Part shown: one piece after another, positions 27,526 to 37,131 of the stretch
How positions within the stretch are numbered: position 1 is the stretch's first letter
How the letters are laid out: each line of letters starts with the position of its first letter
Source: Pseudomonas fluorescens
GTDB lineage: Bacteria; Pseudomonadota; Gammaproteobacteria; Pseudomonadales; Pseudomonadaceae
Assembly: GCF_000967965.1 (NCBI RefSeq)
Contig: NZ_LACC01000008.1
Location: 79,873-143,872, forward strand
Length of the DNA stretch: 64,000 nt
Direction of reading: 5' to 3'
Program-made: the position numbers and the translations under genes
The notes under the pieces: model-generated
Told to the model about the DNA's origin: nothing
Database searches by the model: none
The model's input: only the letters and a program-made list of their open reading frames with translations

Positions 27526-28260
27526 CTAAATCGCGGCCCCGCCATTGGGGCTGACGATCTGTCCAACCATGTAATTTCCCGCGGGCCCGGCCAGGGCTTC
27601 GACCATGGCTGCAATCTCGTCCGGCTTTCCGAAGCGCTTCAATGGAATGGTCGCGCGCGTCTCGTCGTTGTATTCAATGGTGTCGTTGATCAACATGTCT
27701 GTTTCGATCGGCCCCGGTGCCACCGAATTGACCAATACGCCTTGTGGGGCAACTTCCTTCGCAACCGCTTTAGTCAGTGCGATCACCCCGCCCTTGGAGG
27801 CGCAATACGCGGCGTAGGTTGGAAAGCCAATCAATCCAAGCTCGGAACTGATGTTGATAATCCGCCCCTGACCACGTGCCAGCATGCCCGGCAACACGGC
27901 CTGCATGCAGGCCCAGGTCCCTCCGAGATTGGTACTGATCATCTGTTCCCACTGTGCCCATGTCGTCTGCGCGACGGTCGCCGAAACCAGCCGCCCGGCA
28001 TTGTTGACAAGAATATCGACCCGCCCGAAGCGGCTCTCCGCCTCCCTGATGATTCCGGCTGCCGCTTCGGGATGACTGACATCGGCTTGAACAGTGATCC
28101 CGTCGCCGCCGTTGTCCTGGGCAATACGTATTACTTCATCCAGTTGATCCTTGACGTCGAAGTAGTTGAGTACCAAATACTCCCCACTTGCAGCAAAACG
28201 TTTGGCAATTGCCAGGCCAATACCCCTTGCTGCTCCCGTAATTACGACAACACGCTTCAT
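27526..28260 (-). CDS. SDR-family oxidoreductase (FabG-like)
   Basis: A 244-residue classical SDR. TGAARGIG near 7-14 binds NAD(P), NNAG near 87-90 is present, the catalytic Ser lies in ISSELGL and YCASK provides Tyr and Lys near 151-155. The start at 28260 is preferred because GGGTGA lies before it; the ATG at 28272 is possible. It is the second gene of the leftward permease-SDR-epimerase-deacetylase set. Confidence 0.9.
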   Translation of the reverse strand: MKRVVVITGAARGIGLAIAKRFAASGEYLVLNYFDVKDQLDEVIRIAQDNGGDGITVQADVSHPEAAAGIIREAESRFGRVDILVNNAGRLVSATVAQTTWAQWEQMISTNLGGTWACMQAVLPGMLARGQGRIINISSELGLIGFPTYAAYCASKGGVIALTKAVAKEVAPQGVLVNSVAPGPIETDMLINDTIEYNDETRATIPLKRFGKPDEIAAMVEALAGPAGNYMVGQIVSPNGGAAI

Positions 28261-28347
28261 AAGTTCACCCATGGTTTTAAATGAACACCACACGCAGGCG
28301 CCAATCTCCAACTAACGCAGACTGGGCCGCATGCGTTAACTTCGGAA

Positions 28348-29775
28348 TCAGGACTCTTGCATTGGAGTCAGTACGGCTTGTCTGGAAACTCGCGACTGCC
28401 AGAACACAATCATCGCGCCAGAAAGAATGGTCAGCGCGCCAAGGTACCAGGCGGTGTATTGATCTTCGGGCGAAACCGGATTCGCCCCGGCGGTATAACC
28501 GATGTATCCCAGCACAAGGATTGCCAGCGCAGCCGGGATCGACAGTGCCAGCGCCATAACGAAACGTTGACGGCGGAAGGTCATGACAATGAACGCTGCG
28601 ATAGCGGCCATATAGGACATCACCAGCGTGATGGTCACGACATCGTAGTACCAGGAGATTTTGTCCAGTGGCTTCCACCAGAGCAGCGTAATCGCGAGGG
28701 CCGAGACGATAACGCTGGCCAGCCATGGCGATCTCGATTTATTGACTGAACGAAACGCCGCTGGCAGATGCCCCTCCTCACTCATTCGATAGAGCGTACG
28801 CGCAGCCGCACTTGAAGAAATCTGCAAGCCGGCGCATGCCGAAGTGATCACGACGAACAGAGCGATCCAGGCCATGGCCGGGGGCAAGTAGACATTCGCC
28901 ACGGCGGCGATCGGCCCACCGTTGCCGTCTTCGATAATGGCCGCCAACTTCTCTACAGGCACCGCGTACTGCCAGCCAATCGCCGCGAGACTGTAAATGA
29001 CAAATGCCGAAGTCAGAACCAGAAGCATGGAGCGTTGTACCGTCCGAACCGGAATACGCGATTCCTCGATGTAGTTGATCGCCGAATCGAAGTTCGCGAG
29101 CATCCACACACCGAACAGCACCCCCGGCCCGATCGCGGACCAGCCACCAGCCCCTTCCAGCGTGTACATGGACATCACTGACAAATCCGGAACCTGAGGA
29201 TTGATGATGCCCATCAGCCCTAGCCCGGCTACAACGCTGATCTCGAAAATCAGAAATACGCTGGCGACCTTGGCTGTGGCATTGACGCCGTTGCAGGAGA
29301 TGGCCAGGAAGATCAGAACCATGCCCGTTCCGATCAGTTTTGCGTTAAGCGGCCCCGCCAACACCGGGAACAGCGCCTGTATGTATTCGGTTCCGATGAT
29401 TGCGCACATTGCCATTACCGCCATGCAGGCAACGGAGTACGCCCAACCGAGAATGGTCCCTACGCGGGTATGCAGAAATCGCGAGGTGAAGGTGAAGATG
29501 CCACCCGCCGACGGCGCCTGGCGAGTGAGTGAGATCATGCAGAACGCCATGACCAGCATCGGAAAGAAGTACGCAATCAAAATGGCCAGTGGCGCGTGGT
29601 GGCCCGATATCGAGTAAAGAATCGACATGGAAGAGGCTGCGATCCAGCCTGGCGCATTGAAACCCAGCGCCGAAAAAGTCACATCCCTGGTGGTTAGAGT
29701 TCCCTTGTTTAACGCCGTATCCAGATCACGAACAGTTCCGTCACGGTCATAGCCGATAAGTTCATAGAAGTTCAT
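28348..29775 (-). CDS. APC-family amino acid/amine permease
   Basis: A 475-residue protein with about twelve hydrophobic helices. The N-terminal helices contain SALGFNAPGWIAASSMS and the unwound-helix sequence PSAGGIFTF, as in APC superfamily transporters of amino acids or amines. A cytosolic loop near FDSAINYIEESRIPVRTVQRS is typical. It is the first gene of the leftward set, so its substrate is probably the compound processed by the deacetylase, SDR and epimerase. Confidence 0.88.
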   Translation of the reverse strand: MNFYELIGYDRDGTVRDLDTALNKGTLTTRDVTFSALGFNAPGWIAASSMSILYSISGHHAPLAILIAYFFPMLVMAFCMISLTRQAPSAGGIFTFTSRFLHTRVGTILGWAYSVACMAVMAMCAIIGTEYIQALFPVLAGPLNAKLIGTGMVLIFLAISCNGVNATAKVASVFLIFEISVVAGLGLMGIINPQVPDLSVMSMYTLEGAGGWSAIGPGVLFGVWMLANFDSAINYIEESRIPVRTVQRSMLLVLTSAFVIYSLAAIGWQYAVPVEKLAAIIEDGNGGPIAAVANVYLPPAMAWIALFVVITSACAGLQISSSAAARTLYRMSEEGHLPAAFRSVNKSRSPWLASVIVSALAITLLWWKPLDKISWYYDVVTITLVMSYMAAIAAFIVMTFRRQRFVMALALSIPAALAILVLGYIGYTAGANPVSPEDQYTAWYLGALTILSGAMIVFWQSRVSRQAVLTPMQES

Positions 29776-30197
29776 TTTTCAGGCTCTGATTAATAGCTAT
29801 AGAAGATGTTTTAGCGTCAAACCATTCGAACTGATTTGAGCGCCGCTCTTATTATTCAACTAAGCAAAATGCAGATACTCAAAATCCAAACAAGCCAGAC
29901 ACTCATAGCTTATTCAGATTTGATTTACAGCTTTCTTGTTATTTAACGCTGCCCGGAAAACCCTCAAGTCAAGATTTTTTCAGCCGCGAGCAGTCACTGC
30001 AACTGCACAGCTACGTAAGTGGTCAGTTGTGGCGCTTAAACTTCTGAATGGGGGGGGATGTCAGTATAGGAACAGCCAAAAAATACCTACCATCAGCAAT
30101 TGCCGATGTTTAAATCTGAATTAGCGAAGTGAATTGTCAGACGCCTTCAACGGCAGCTGGCCATAAGCCCTGGCAGCTCGGTACCTGTTGCAAGTGC
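29776..30197. other. AT-rich intergenic region, no gene seen
   Basis: About 420 bp of AT-rich DNA hold the promoter of the APC-permease operon. A run of nine G residues near 30050 is the only marked feature. No coding frame with support was found. Confidence 0.5.
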
Positions 30198-30650
30198 TCA
30201 TCGAGAAGCGTGCTGCCCCAGCTCCTGGGCAAGCCCGATGAGAATGCCTTCTGGCCCTCGTATGTAGCAGAGCCGATACGCATCTTCGTACCGGGCCACT
30301 TTGCCGACGAGCTTCGCGCCGCGTTTGTAGAGCCTGGCAAGCGTGTCGTCGATGTCTTCCACGGTGAACATGACGCGCAGGTAACCGAGGGCGTTCACCG
30401 GGGCGTTGCGGTGATCGGCGACCACAGGTGGTGCGAGGAATCGGGATAGCTCGAGCCGGCTGTGACCGTCCGGCGTACGCATCATGGCAATCTCGACGCG
30501 CATGTCGCGCAATCCAGTGACGCCATCTGCCCAGTCGCCTTCGATGGGCGCGCGCCCCTCGAACTCGAGGCCAAGTTCGGTGAAGAATTCGATGGCAGCG
30601 TCGAGGTCTAATACAACGATGCCGATGTTGTCCATACGCTTGACCGTCAT
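30198..30650 (-). CDS. VOC-family (glyoxalase/dioxygenase-like) protein
   Basis: A 150-residue vicinal-oxygen-chelate protein with two beta-alpha-beta-beta-beta halves: MDNIGIVVLDLDAAIEFFTELGLEFEGR opens the first, and GYLRVMFTVEDIDDTLARLYKRGAKL the second, ending near YIRGPEGILIGLAQELG with a likely metal Glu. AGGAG lies 5 nt before the ATG. VOC proteins isomerise, cleave or detoxify small molecules with a divalent metal; this one cannot be assigned. It stands alone between two operons. Confidence 0.87.
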   Translation of the reverse strand: MTVKRMDNIGIVVLDLDAAIEFFTELGLEFEGRAPIEGDWADGVTGLRDMRVEIAMMRTPDGHSRLELSRFLAPPVVADHRNAPVNALGYLRVMFTVEDIDDTLARLYKRGAKLVGKVARYEDAYRLCYIRGPEGILIGLAQELGQHASR

Positions 30651-30792
30651 GATGTCTCCTTGCCGTCCAACGCAGTAGCCGAGGACCTAGCTTGGCATTG
30701 TCGGGCAAGACGACAAAATAAACTGACCAGCGGATCCCCCCCGCTCAATGCGCTCACTGGACAACACAGGCTGTCCGCCAACCAAGGAAACC

Positions 30793-32034
30793 TCAGCCAC
30801 GCCAGGCGGGGTTCTCGATCAATAGCGCCATGCCCTGCCCGCCGCCAACACAGGCTGCGGCGATCCCGTAACGCAGATTGTGCTCACGCAGTTGTCGGGC
30901 CAGGGTCAGCACCAGACGCAAGCCGCTGGCGGCCAAGGGGTGGCCGAGAGCCAACGAACCGCCCTGGACGTTCAGACGCGAATGGTCCAGTTCCAGTTCC
31001 TGAGCCACCGCCAGCACCTGGGCGGCCTGGGCTTCGTTGATTTCGAAGCGGTCGACCTGCTCCAGGCTCAAGCCGCTGCGCTGCAACAGCAGGCGTATCG
31101 CCGGCGCCGGGCCGATGCCCATGAACTCCGGCGCCACCCCGACCACCGCGCTGGCCCGCAGCAAGGCCAGCGGTGTATCTCGACAGGCCGAAGCGCGCCC
31201 GACCAGGGCAGCCGCCGCGCCATCGACCACCGCACAACTGTTGCCGGCGGTTTGCACCCCGCCTTCGTGCACGCTGCGCAACCTGGCCAACGCCGCGATG
31301 TCTCCGGGCCGTGGGTGGCTGTCTTCACTCACCGTGTCGACGCCGCGTGGCAGGCGGATGCTGCGTGGCTGATAGCCTTGCAGTTCAAACACCTGATGCC
31401 CCACGGCAACGATCTCGGGTGCCAGCCAGCCAGCTTGTTGTGTCGCAAAAGCGCGCTGATGACTGGCGCAGGCGTAGGCGTCTACCGCTTCGCGCGTCAG
31501 CCCGTAACGCCGCGCCAGGTTGTCGGCGGTGGTGATCATGTCCACCCCGGGAGCCGGGTCGTACAAGGCTTCCCAGAGAAAATCCTTGAACTGCACTTGC
31601 GCGCCAAGGCGGAATCCACCTCGATGGGTATAGGCCGCAATCGGATTGCGCGACATCGATTCGGTGGCCACGCACAACGCCATTTGCACGCCGTCATCCA
31701 GTTGCCTGGCGGCCTGGCGCAGTAGTTCGAAACCGGTAGCGCAGATGCGCTGCACCCCCAGTGCCGGAACCGATTGCGCCACGTCGCTGTAGAGGCCGAT
31801 GTGCCGTGGCAGCATGTAGGCATCGAAGCTGGCCTGGGCCATGGAGCCCGCCAGCACGCTGTCGACTGCAAGCGGATCGACTTGCGCGCGCGCCAGTACT
31901 TCGCGTCCGACCTTGATGCCCAAGTCGATCGGCGACACCTCGGCCAGCGCCCCGCCGAGGTCCACCCACGGCGTGCGCACCGCATCGAAAATCGCCGCAT
32001 CGGCGAAGGCCGAGTACTGCCCGTCTGTGCTCAC
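30793..32034 (-). CDS. acetyl-CoA acetyltransferase/thiolase family protein of ferulate cluster (Aat-like)
   Basis: A thiolase of about 413 residues. The acyl-accepting Cys lies in QRICATGFELL, the catalytic His in GGSLALGHPLAASG and the proton-transfer Cys in AACVGGGQGMALL. A GTG start at 32034 overlaps the stop of the CoA-ligase gene by 4 bp, giving tight coupling; the longer frame to 32106 is not needed. In Pseudomonas a beta-ketothiolase gene called aat accompanies fcs and was proposed for a beta-oxidative route from feruloyl-CoA, next to the hydratase-lyase route. The frame is intact. Confidence 0.88.
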   Translation of the reverse strand: MSTDGQYSAFADAAIFDAVRTPWVDLGGALAEVSPIDLGIKVGREVLARAQVDPLAVDSVLAGSMAQASFDAYMLPRHIGLYSDVAQSVPALGVQRICATGFELLRQAARQLDDGVQMALCVATESMSRNPIAAYTHRGGFRLGAQVQFKDFLWEALYDPAPGVDMITTADNLARRYGLTREAVDAYACASHQRAFATQQAGWLAPEIVAVGHQVFELQGYQPRSIRLPRGVDTVSEDSHPRPGDIAALARLRSVHEGGVQTAGNSCAVVDGAAAALVGRASACRDTPLALLRASAVVGVAPEFMGIGPAPAIRLLLQRSGLSLEQVDRFEINEAQAAQVLAVAQELELDHSRLNVQGGSLALGHPLAASGLRLVLTLARQLREHNLRYGIAAACVGGGQGMALLIENPAWRG

Positions 32035-33929
32035 GACTTCGCCCCGGCGCGCAGGATGGCCGGATCGAGCCCGCGATACAGCGCCTCGACCTGCTCCGCG
32101 CGCCACTGCAATACCGCACGCTGATTGATCGAGCCCTTGTCGGTGATTTCCCCCCGGTCGATGGACGCCGGCTCATCGAGCAAGGCGATCCACTCAAGGC
32201 GGCTGGCATTGCCCGTGGCCTCGCGATTGAGTCGCTGCAACCAGCCGGCGAACCACTCGCGTACCGGTGCGCTGGCCAGCACCTCGGCGTCGCTGGCACT
32301 GGCCGCCAGCCCTGACAGCCGTCGACATTCGAACATCCGCGCGAAGACCAGCGCGCCCAGGCATTCGCGATCCGGCGCGGTCACCACCAGGTCCTGGACA
32401 TAGGGCGAACCTTCGAGCACCGCGCGGCTGCGCAAAGGCCCGACGCTGACGAACACCCCGGATGACAACTTGAAATCTTCGGCGATGCGCCCGTCGAACA
32501 TCAGCCCCAATTGCGGATCACGCGGGTCGGCGAGCTTGAGCGCATCACCGGAACAGTAGAAGCCCTGCGGGTCGAACGCATCGAGGGTCTGCTGCGGTGA
32601 CCGCCAGTAGCCGGGCATGATGTGCGGCCCACGAAAGCGTCCTTCCAGTTTGCCGTCCACCGGCACCAGGCGCACCTCGCAACCGGGCGCCGGCAGGCCG
32701 ACATAACCGGCCATGGACAACGGCCCGGTGGTGAAGGTGCAGGATGGCGAAGCCTCGGTCATGCCGAGCCCGGCCATCATGCGGATACGCTCGCCGCAGT
32801 GCTGTTCGCTGATCCGGTCGAGTCGGTCCCAGACACTTTGCGACAGACCGGCCGCAGCGAAGAAAAACAGGCTGATGCGTTTGAAAAAAACCTCGCGCAG
32901 CTCCGCGTCCTGCTCCAGTGCCGAGGCCAGTTCTTCCCAGCCCTTGGGCACGGTCAGGTAAGCGGTGGGCGACACTTCCTTGAGGTTACGCAGGGTCTGC
33001 GCGAAACCCTGCGCCGTGGGCTTGCCGTCGTCCAGGTAAAAGCTGCCACCGTTGTAGAGCACGATGCCGACGTTATGGCTACCGCCGAAGGTGTGGTTCC
33101 ACGGCAGCCAGTCCACCAGCACCGGCGGCTCTTCGCCGAACACCGGAAACGTCTGCAACAGCATCTGCTGGTTAGAGCACAGCATGCGCTGGGTGGTGAT
33201 CACAGCCTTGGGCAATTTGGTCGAGCCGGAGGTGAACAGGAACTTGGCGATGCTGTCCGGCCCCGTGCTGGCAAACGCGGCTTCGGCCTCGGCCCCGCCC
33301 GGCTGTTCAAGCAGGCTGGCGAAGCTGACCTGACGGCGTCCCGCGATGTCGCCCCGGACGGTAATCATGGGCGTTTCAACCGGCAGCACGGCATCGATGG
33401 CACGCTGGTAGGCCGCGGCATCACTGACAAAAACCAAGCCAGGCTGCAGCAGGTCGCAGACGTGGCGCAGCTTGGCGAAATCCTGGGACAGCAGCGAATA
33501 GGCCGGCGACACCGGGCAGTAGGGAATGCCCGCGTACAGGGCGCCGAACGCCAGTTGCAAATGCTCGATGTCATTGCCCGAGAGCAGCACCAGTGGTTTG
33601 TCTGCCGACAGGCCGTAGCTCAACAGGCTTTGGGCGATGGCCCGGACACTGTCGAGCATCTGGGCGTAACTGACCCGGCGCCAGTCACCGTCGGCCTGGC
33701 GGGCGGCGATGAAGGTCTGCTCGGGACGCACCTTGGCCCAATGCACCAGACGGTCAAGCAGTCGCGGCGGATACTCGGCCAATGGCTCCAGGGAACGCAT
33801 GTGCAATGCGCCCTGCTGCTCTGTGACCTCGACCGCTGCGCGACCGATCGACACGTGACGGTAGCGCGGCGCGCTGATCTGGGTGTGGGGTTGCGATCTG
33901 AATTCGGAACTCACGTGCTTGTTCTCCAT
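32031..33929 (-). CDS. fcs: feruloyl-CoA synthetase
   Basis: A 632-residue acyl-CoA ligase. The AMP-binding P-loop is FTSGSTKLPKAVI near 232-244, the aromatic-acid pocket region includes WLPWNHTFGG, the A5 motif GLGMTEASP and the A7 region YCSGDALK. Length and order match Pseudomonas feruloyl-CoA synthetase, which activates ferulate, caffeate and p-coumarate. ATG 33929 is used; the codon before it is TTG. A run AATAACAATAA about 57 nt upstream may bind Hfq/Crc. It is coupled to the thiolase and follows vdh by 75 nt. Confidence 0.93.
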   Translation of the reverse strand: MENKHVSSEFRSQPHTQISAPRYRHVSIGRAAVEVTEQQGALHMRSLEPLAEYPPRLLDRLVHWAKVRPEQTFIAARQADGDWRRVSYAQMLDSVRAIAQSLLSYGLSADKPLVLLSGNDIEHLQLAFGALYAGIPYCPVSPAYSLLSQDFAKLRHVCDLLQPGLVFVSDAAAYQRAIDAVLPVETPMITVRGDIAGRRQVSFASLLEQPGGAEAEAAFASTGPDSIAKFLFTSGSTKLPKAVITTQRMLCSNQQMLLQTFPVFGEEPPVLVDWLPWNHTFGGSHNVGIVLYNGGSFYLDDGKPTAQGFAQTLRNLKEVSPTAYLTVPKGWEELASALEQDAELREVFFKRISLFFFAAAGLSQSVWDRLDRISEQHCGERIRMMAGLGMTEASPSCTFTTGPLSMAGYVGLPAPGCEVRLVPVDGKLEGRFRGPHIMPGYWRSPQQTLDAFDPQGFYCSGDALKLADPRDPQLGLMFDGRIAEDFKLSSGVFVSVGPLRSRAVLEGSPYVQDLVVTAPDRECLGALVFARMFECRRLSGLAASASDAEVLASAPVREWFAGWLQRLNREATGNASRLEWIALLDEPASIDRGEITDKGSINQRAVLQWRAEQVEALYRGLDPAILRAGAKS

Positions 33930-33985
33930 CAAGGCACGCTACCACCAAGCCGCACGAATGGGCATGGTGGTGGCTGCAGCCTTTT

Positions 33986-33996
33986 TTATTGTTATT
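33986..33996 (-). promoter_or_regulatory. CA motif in vdh-fcs spacer
   Basis: AATAACAATAA on the minus strand fits the Hfq/Crc CA pattern and lies in the leader between vdh and fcs. Confidence 0.45.
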
Positions 33997-34004
33997 TCTG
34001 CGGT

Positions 34005-35453
34005 TCAGATCGGGTAATGCCGCGGTCCATGCTGCAAGGTGACCCAGCGCAACTGGGTGAAATGCTCGATGGACGCCTTGCCGCCAAAGCTGCCGTAGCC
34101 GCTGGACTTGACCCCGCCGAAAGGCATTTGCGCTTCGTCATGCACGGTCGGGCCGTTGATATGGCAGATGCCCGACTCGACCCGTTGGGCCAGCGCCAGG
34201 GCGCGCCCGGTATCGCGACTGAAAATCGCCGCCGACAATCCGAACTCGGAGTCGTTGGCCAGACGCAGCAACGCTTCATCGCCCTCCCCGCGCAGCAACA
34301 CCGCCACCGGGCCGAAGGATTCCTCACGGTACAAACGCATGGTTTCGTTGACGCCATCGAGCAAGGTCGGCTGCAAAATGCTGCCGTCCAGTTGCCCACC
34401 GACCACCAGCCGCGCGCCCTTGGCCAGGGCATCGTCGATCAACCCCTTGATGCGCGTTCCGGCACTGGCATCCACCAGCGAACCGAGCACCGAATCCGTC
34501 GATGCAGGATCACCCGCGCGCAGGGTCTCGACCTTGGCTGCCAGTTTGGCGACAAAGGCGTCAGCGACCTTCGCATCGACGATCAGGCGTTCGGTGGACA
34601 TGCAGATCTGTCCCTGATTGAAGTACGCGCCGAAGGCCGCTGCCTCCACCGCCGCATCCAGGTCGGCATCATCGAGCACCAGCAACGGCGCCTTGCCGCC
34701 CAGCTCCAGCAAGGCCGGCTTGAGGTGGCGCGCCGAAAGCTCGCCAACGATGTGCCCGACATGGGTTGAACCGGTGAAGTTGACCCGTCGCACCGCCGGG
34801 TTGGCGATCAGCCGCTCGACAATCGCGGCGGCATCCGCCGGGGCATTGCTGATGACGTTGACCACGCCATCGCCCAAACCTGCATCCTGCAAGACCTGGC
34901 CGATCAACCGGTGCACTGCCGGGCTCAGCTCGGAAGCTTTGAGCACCACGGTATTGCCGCACGCCAGCGGCATGGCGATGGCGCGGGTGGCGAGAATCAC
35001 CGGGGCATTCCACGGGGCGATCCCCAGCACCACACCGCAGGGTTGACGCAGGGCCATGGCAAAACTGCCCGGCACATCCGAGGGGATGACTTCGCCATTG
35101 ATCTGGGTGGTCATCGACGCCGCTTCACGCAGCATGTTGGCCGCCAGCCGCACGTTGAAACCGTACCAGTTGGCCATGGCCCCGGTTTCACCGGCCGCTG
35201 CAATGAACTCTTCACTGCGCGCCTGCAACTGCTCGGCGGCCTTGAGCAAACGGCTGCGACGTTCGTTGGGCGCCAGGGCGGCCCAGGCGGGAAACGCTGC
35301 CTGGGCCGCGGCCACCGCGGCATCGGCATCTTCCAGGGTGGCGGCGGCCACCCGCGATACCACTTCACCGGTCACCGGGTTGCGGCGTTCGAAGGTCCGA
35401 CCGTCGCGGGCAGGCAGCGACTGGCCGCCAATCAGCAGGGGCACGTCCAGCAT
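34005..35453 (-). CDS. vdh: vanillin dehydrogenase
   Basis: A 482-residue aldehyde dehydrogenase. The NAD site is FTGSTHVG near 226-233, the general base Glu is in LLELGGKAP near 250 and the nucleophile Cys is in NQGQICMSTERL near 284. In this context it oxidises vanillin (and 4-hydroxybenzaldehyde, protocatechualdehyde) to the acids. AGAGGAA lies before the ATG with an ACAATAA motif just upstream. It lies between ech and fcs, the standard order in fluorescens-type Pseudomonas. Confidence 0.93.
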   Translation of the reverse strand: MLDVPLLIGGQSLPARDGRTFERRNPVTGEVVSRVAAATLEDADAAVAAAQAAFPAWAALAPNERRSRLLKAAEQLQARSEEFIAAAGETGAMANWYGFNVRLAANMLREAASMTTQINGEVIPSDVPGSFAMALRQPCGVVLGIAPWNAPVILATRAIAMPLACGNTVVLKASELSPAVHRLIGQVLQDAGLGDGVVNVISNAPADAAAIVERLIANPAVRRVNFTGSTHVGHIVGELSARHLKPALLELGGKAPLLVLDDADLDAAVEAAAFGAYFNQGQICMSTERLIVDAKVADAFVAKLAAKVETLRAGDPASTDSVLGSLVDASAGTRIKGLIDDALAKGARLVVGGQLDGSILQPTLLDGVNETMRLYREESFGPVAVLLRGEGDEALLRLANDSEFGLSAAIFSRDTGRALALAQRVESGICHINGPTVHDEAQMPFGGVKSSGYGSFGGKASIEHFTQLRWVTLQHGPRHYPI

Positions 35454-35465
35454 GGTGATTCCTCT

Positions 35466-35472
35466 TTATTGT
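35466..35472 (-). promoter_or_regulatory. CA motif at vdh ribosome site
   Basis: ACAATAA on the minus strand directly precedes the AGAGG of vdh and matches the minimal Hfq/Crc pattern. Confidence 0.4.
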
Positions 35473-35536
35473 CTTTATCGGGAATACATACGAGCGATGC
35501 AGCGCGCCGGGGCGGACATGCGCCCGGCGATCAGTC

Positions 35537-36367
35537 TCAGCGCTTGTAGGCCTGCAGACCGGGCTTGATGCTCTTGTCGTCGAGGAACTGCTTCATGCCC
35601 TGCTCACGGCCACCTTCGGTGTCGAGCAGGCGCGACTGGTCGAGCTTGGCGTACAGGTAGTCTTCGTTCTGTTCCCAGGTCAGCTCGCGGCAGCGCTTGA
35701 AGCCATGCTTGGCCGCACGCAGCACCACCGGGTTTTTCTCCAGCAGGTTGCGCGCCAGATCCACGGTGACTTCACGCAGTTGCGCCAGGGGTACGCTTTC
35801 GTTGACCAGGCCCATCTCGGCGGCTTTCTGCCCACCGAAGGTCTTGCCGGTCATGATGTAGTACAGCGATTGACGATGGCCCACGGTGTCGGCCATGGCC
35901 TTGCTCACCAGGTTGCCCGGCGGGATGCCCCAGTTGATTTCCGAGAGGCCGAAGGTTGCTTCGTCGGCGCAGATCGCCAGGTCACAGGCCACCAGCGGGC
36001 TGAAGCCGCCACCGAAGCACCAGCCGTTGACCATGGCGATGGTCGGCTTGGTGTACATGCGCAGCAGTTTCCATTGCCATTGCGAGGCTTCGCGGCGGAT
36101 TTTTTCCTGGAGGATCTCCGGACCCGCGTCCACTTCGCGGAAGTATTCCTTGAGGTCCATGCCCGCGGTCCAGGCTTCGCCGGCACCGGTCAACACCAGC
36201 ACGCCGGCCGCCGGATCCTGCTCCAGGGTTTCCAGCACATCGATCATTTCCCGGTTGAGTGTCGGGCTCATGGCGTTGCGTTTTTCCGGGCGATTGAGGA
36301 TGACCCAGGCGATGCCTTCCTCGATCTCGACCTTGACGGTTGTCCAGCGACCTTCGTAATTGCTCAT
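35537..36367 (-). CDS. ech: feruloyl-CoA hydratase/lyase (enoyl-CoA hydratase family)
   Basis: A 276-residue crotonase. The oxyanion-hole segments are KRNAMSP near 24-30 and WCFGGGFSPLVACDLAI near 116-132, and the catalytic Glu lies in GLSEINWGIPPG near 143. It hydrates feruloyl-CoA and splits it to vanillin and acetyl-CoA. It is the first gene of the leftward ech-vdh-fcs-aat operon; the divergent MarR-type gene starts 214 bp away. The length and the N-terminal YEGRWTTVKVEIEEGIAWV are typical for Pseudomonas Ech. Confidence 0.94.
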   Translation of the reverse strand: MSNYEGRWTTVKVEIEEGIAWVILNRPEKRNAMSPTLNREMIDVLETLEQDPAAGVLVLTGAGEAWTAGMDLKEYFREVDAGPEILQEKIRREASQWQWKLLRMYTKPTIAMVNGWCFGGGFSPLVACDLAICADEATFGLSEINWGIPPGNLVSKAMADTVGHRQSLYYIMTGKTFGGQKAAEMGLVNESVPLAQLREVTVDLARNLLEKNPVVLRAAKHGFKRCRELTWEQNEDYLYAKLDQSRLLDTEGGREQGMKQFLDDKSIKPGLQAYKR

Positions 36368-36440
36368 GGCGATGCTCTCTTGTTCTTGGCTTGAAGATGA
36401 CTGGAAATTAAATGACCGATATAGTTATGTCAATTAACTA

Positions 36441-36453
36441 TTAATCGAATTAA
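36441..36453. promoter_or_regulatory. candidate operator between ech and ferR-like gene
   Basis: TTAATCGAATTAA (arms TTAAT and ATTAA) lies in the AT-rich divergent region, next to a second AATTAAC block. MarR-type repressors of hydroxycinnamate genes usually bind such AT-rich palindromes. TAATCGAA also occurs at 38570, in the region before the porin and MFS genes. Confidence 0.45.
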
Positions 36454-36581
36454 CCATTTTTTTGTCCACCCGGAAATATCCTCCGGCCCCATCGTCATGA
36501 ACGACGGGCATAGCTATCAGCGACCAACCCCGGCAAACTAGATACGCTTGTTAACCTCCACCTCTTCAGGATTCACCCGCA

Positions 36582-37070
36582 ATGGCCAAGCCTTCTCCCC
36601 TCGCCGACCAGAGCGAGTCCCCGTCCGCCACCGCCGAGCTGCAGGCACCGCTGGATTCGGCACTGGATGACCTGATCGGCTACGCGATGCGGCGCGCCCA
36701 ACTCAAGCTGTTCCAGAACCTGATCGGTCGCCTGTCAGCCCATGACCTGCGCCCCGCGCAGTTCTCGGCCCTGGCGATCATCGACCAGAATCCGGGACTG
36801 ATGCAGGCCGACCTGGCCCGGGCCCTGGCCATCGAGCCGCCGCAGGTGGTGCCGTTGCTCAATAAACTGGAAAGCCGCGCGCTGGCGGTGCGGGTGCGCT
36901 GCAAACCGGACAAGCGCTCCTACGGAATCTTCCTGAGCAAGACCGGCGAAACCTTGCTCAAGGAGCTCAAGCAGATCGCCGCGCAAAGCGATTTCGACTC
37001 CACCTCATCGCTGACCGGCGAAGAGCGCGAGGAGCTGCTGCGCTTGCTGAGAAAGGTTTACCAGGACTGA
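36582..37070 (+). CDS. ferR: MarR-family regulator of ferulate catabolism (FerR-like)
   Basis: A 162-residue winged-helix protein. LRPAQFSALAIIDQNPGLMQADLARALAIEPPQVVPLLNKLESRALAVRVRCKPDKRSYG covers the DNA-binding helix pair and wing (it is given here in outline by its ends: residues about 50-108). It is divergent from ech, the position held by ferR in other Pseudomonas, where the repressor is released by hydroxycinnamoyl-CoA. The assignment rests on position and family rather than on a ligand-site match. Confidence 0.85.
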   Translation: MAKPSPLADQSESPSATAELQAPLDSALDDLIGYAMRRAQLKLFQNLIGRLSAHDLRPAQFSALAIIDQNPGLMQADLARALAIEPPQVVPLLNKLESRALAVRVRCKPDKRSYGIFLSKTGETLLKELKQIAAQSDFDSTSSLTGEEREELLRLLRKVYQD

Positions 37071-37131
37071 ACGCACGCTGCCGGCACGCTCCAGAAGAGG
37101 CGGCCGGCTGGGAACGTCGAAGGACCCGGGC

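Noticed and set aside
30048..30058. G-run as a phase-variation tract
   Set aside because: It is not inside a gene or between promoter elements that I can identify, so phase variation is not supported.
32622..34769. 715-codon open frame on the plus strand
   Set aside because: It runs antisense to fcs and vdh, whose family motifs are intact; the frame has no recognisable domain.
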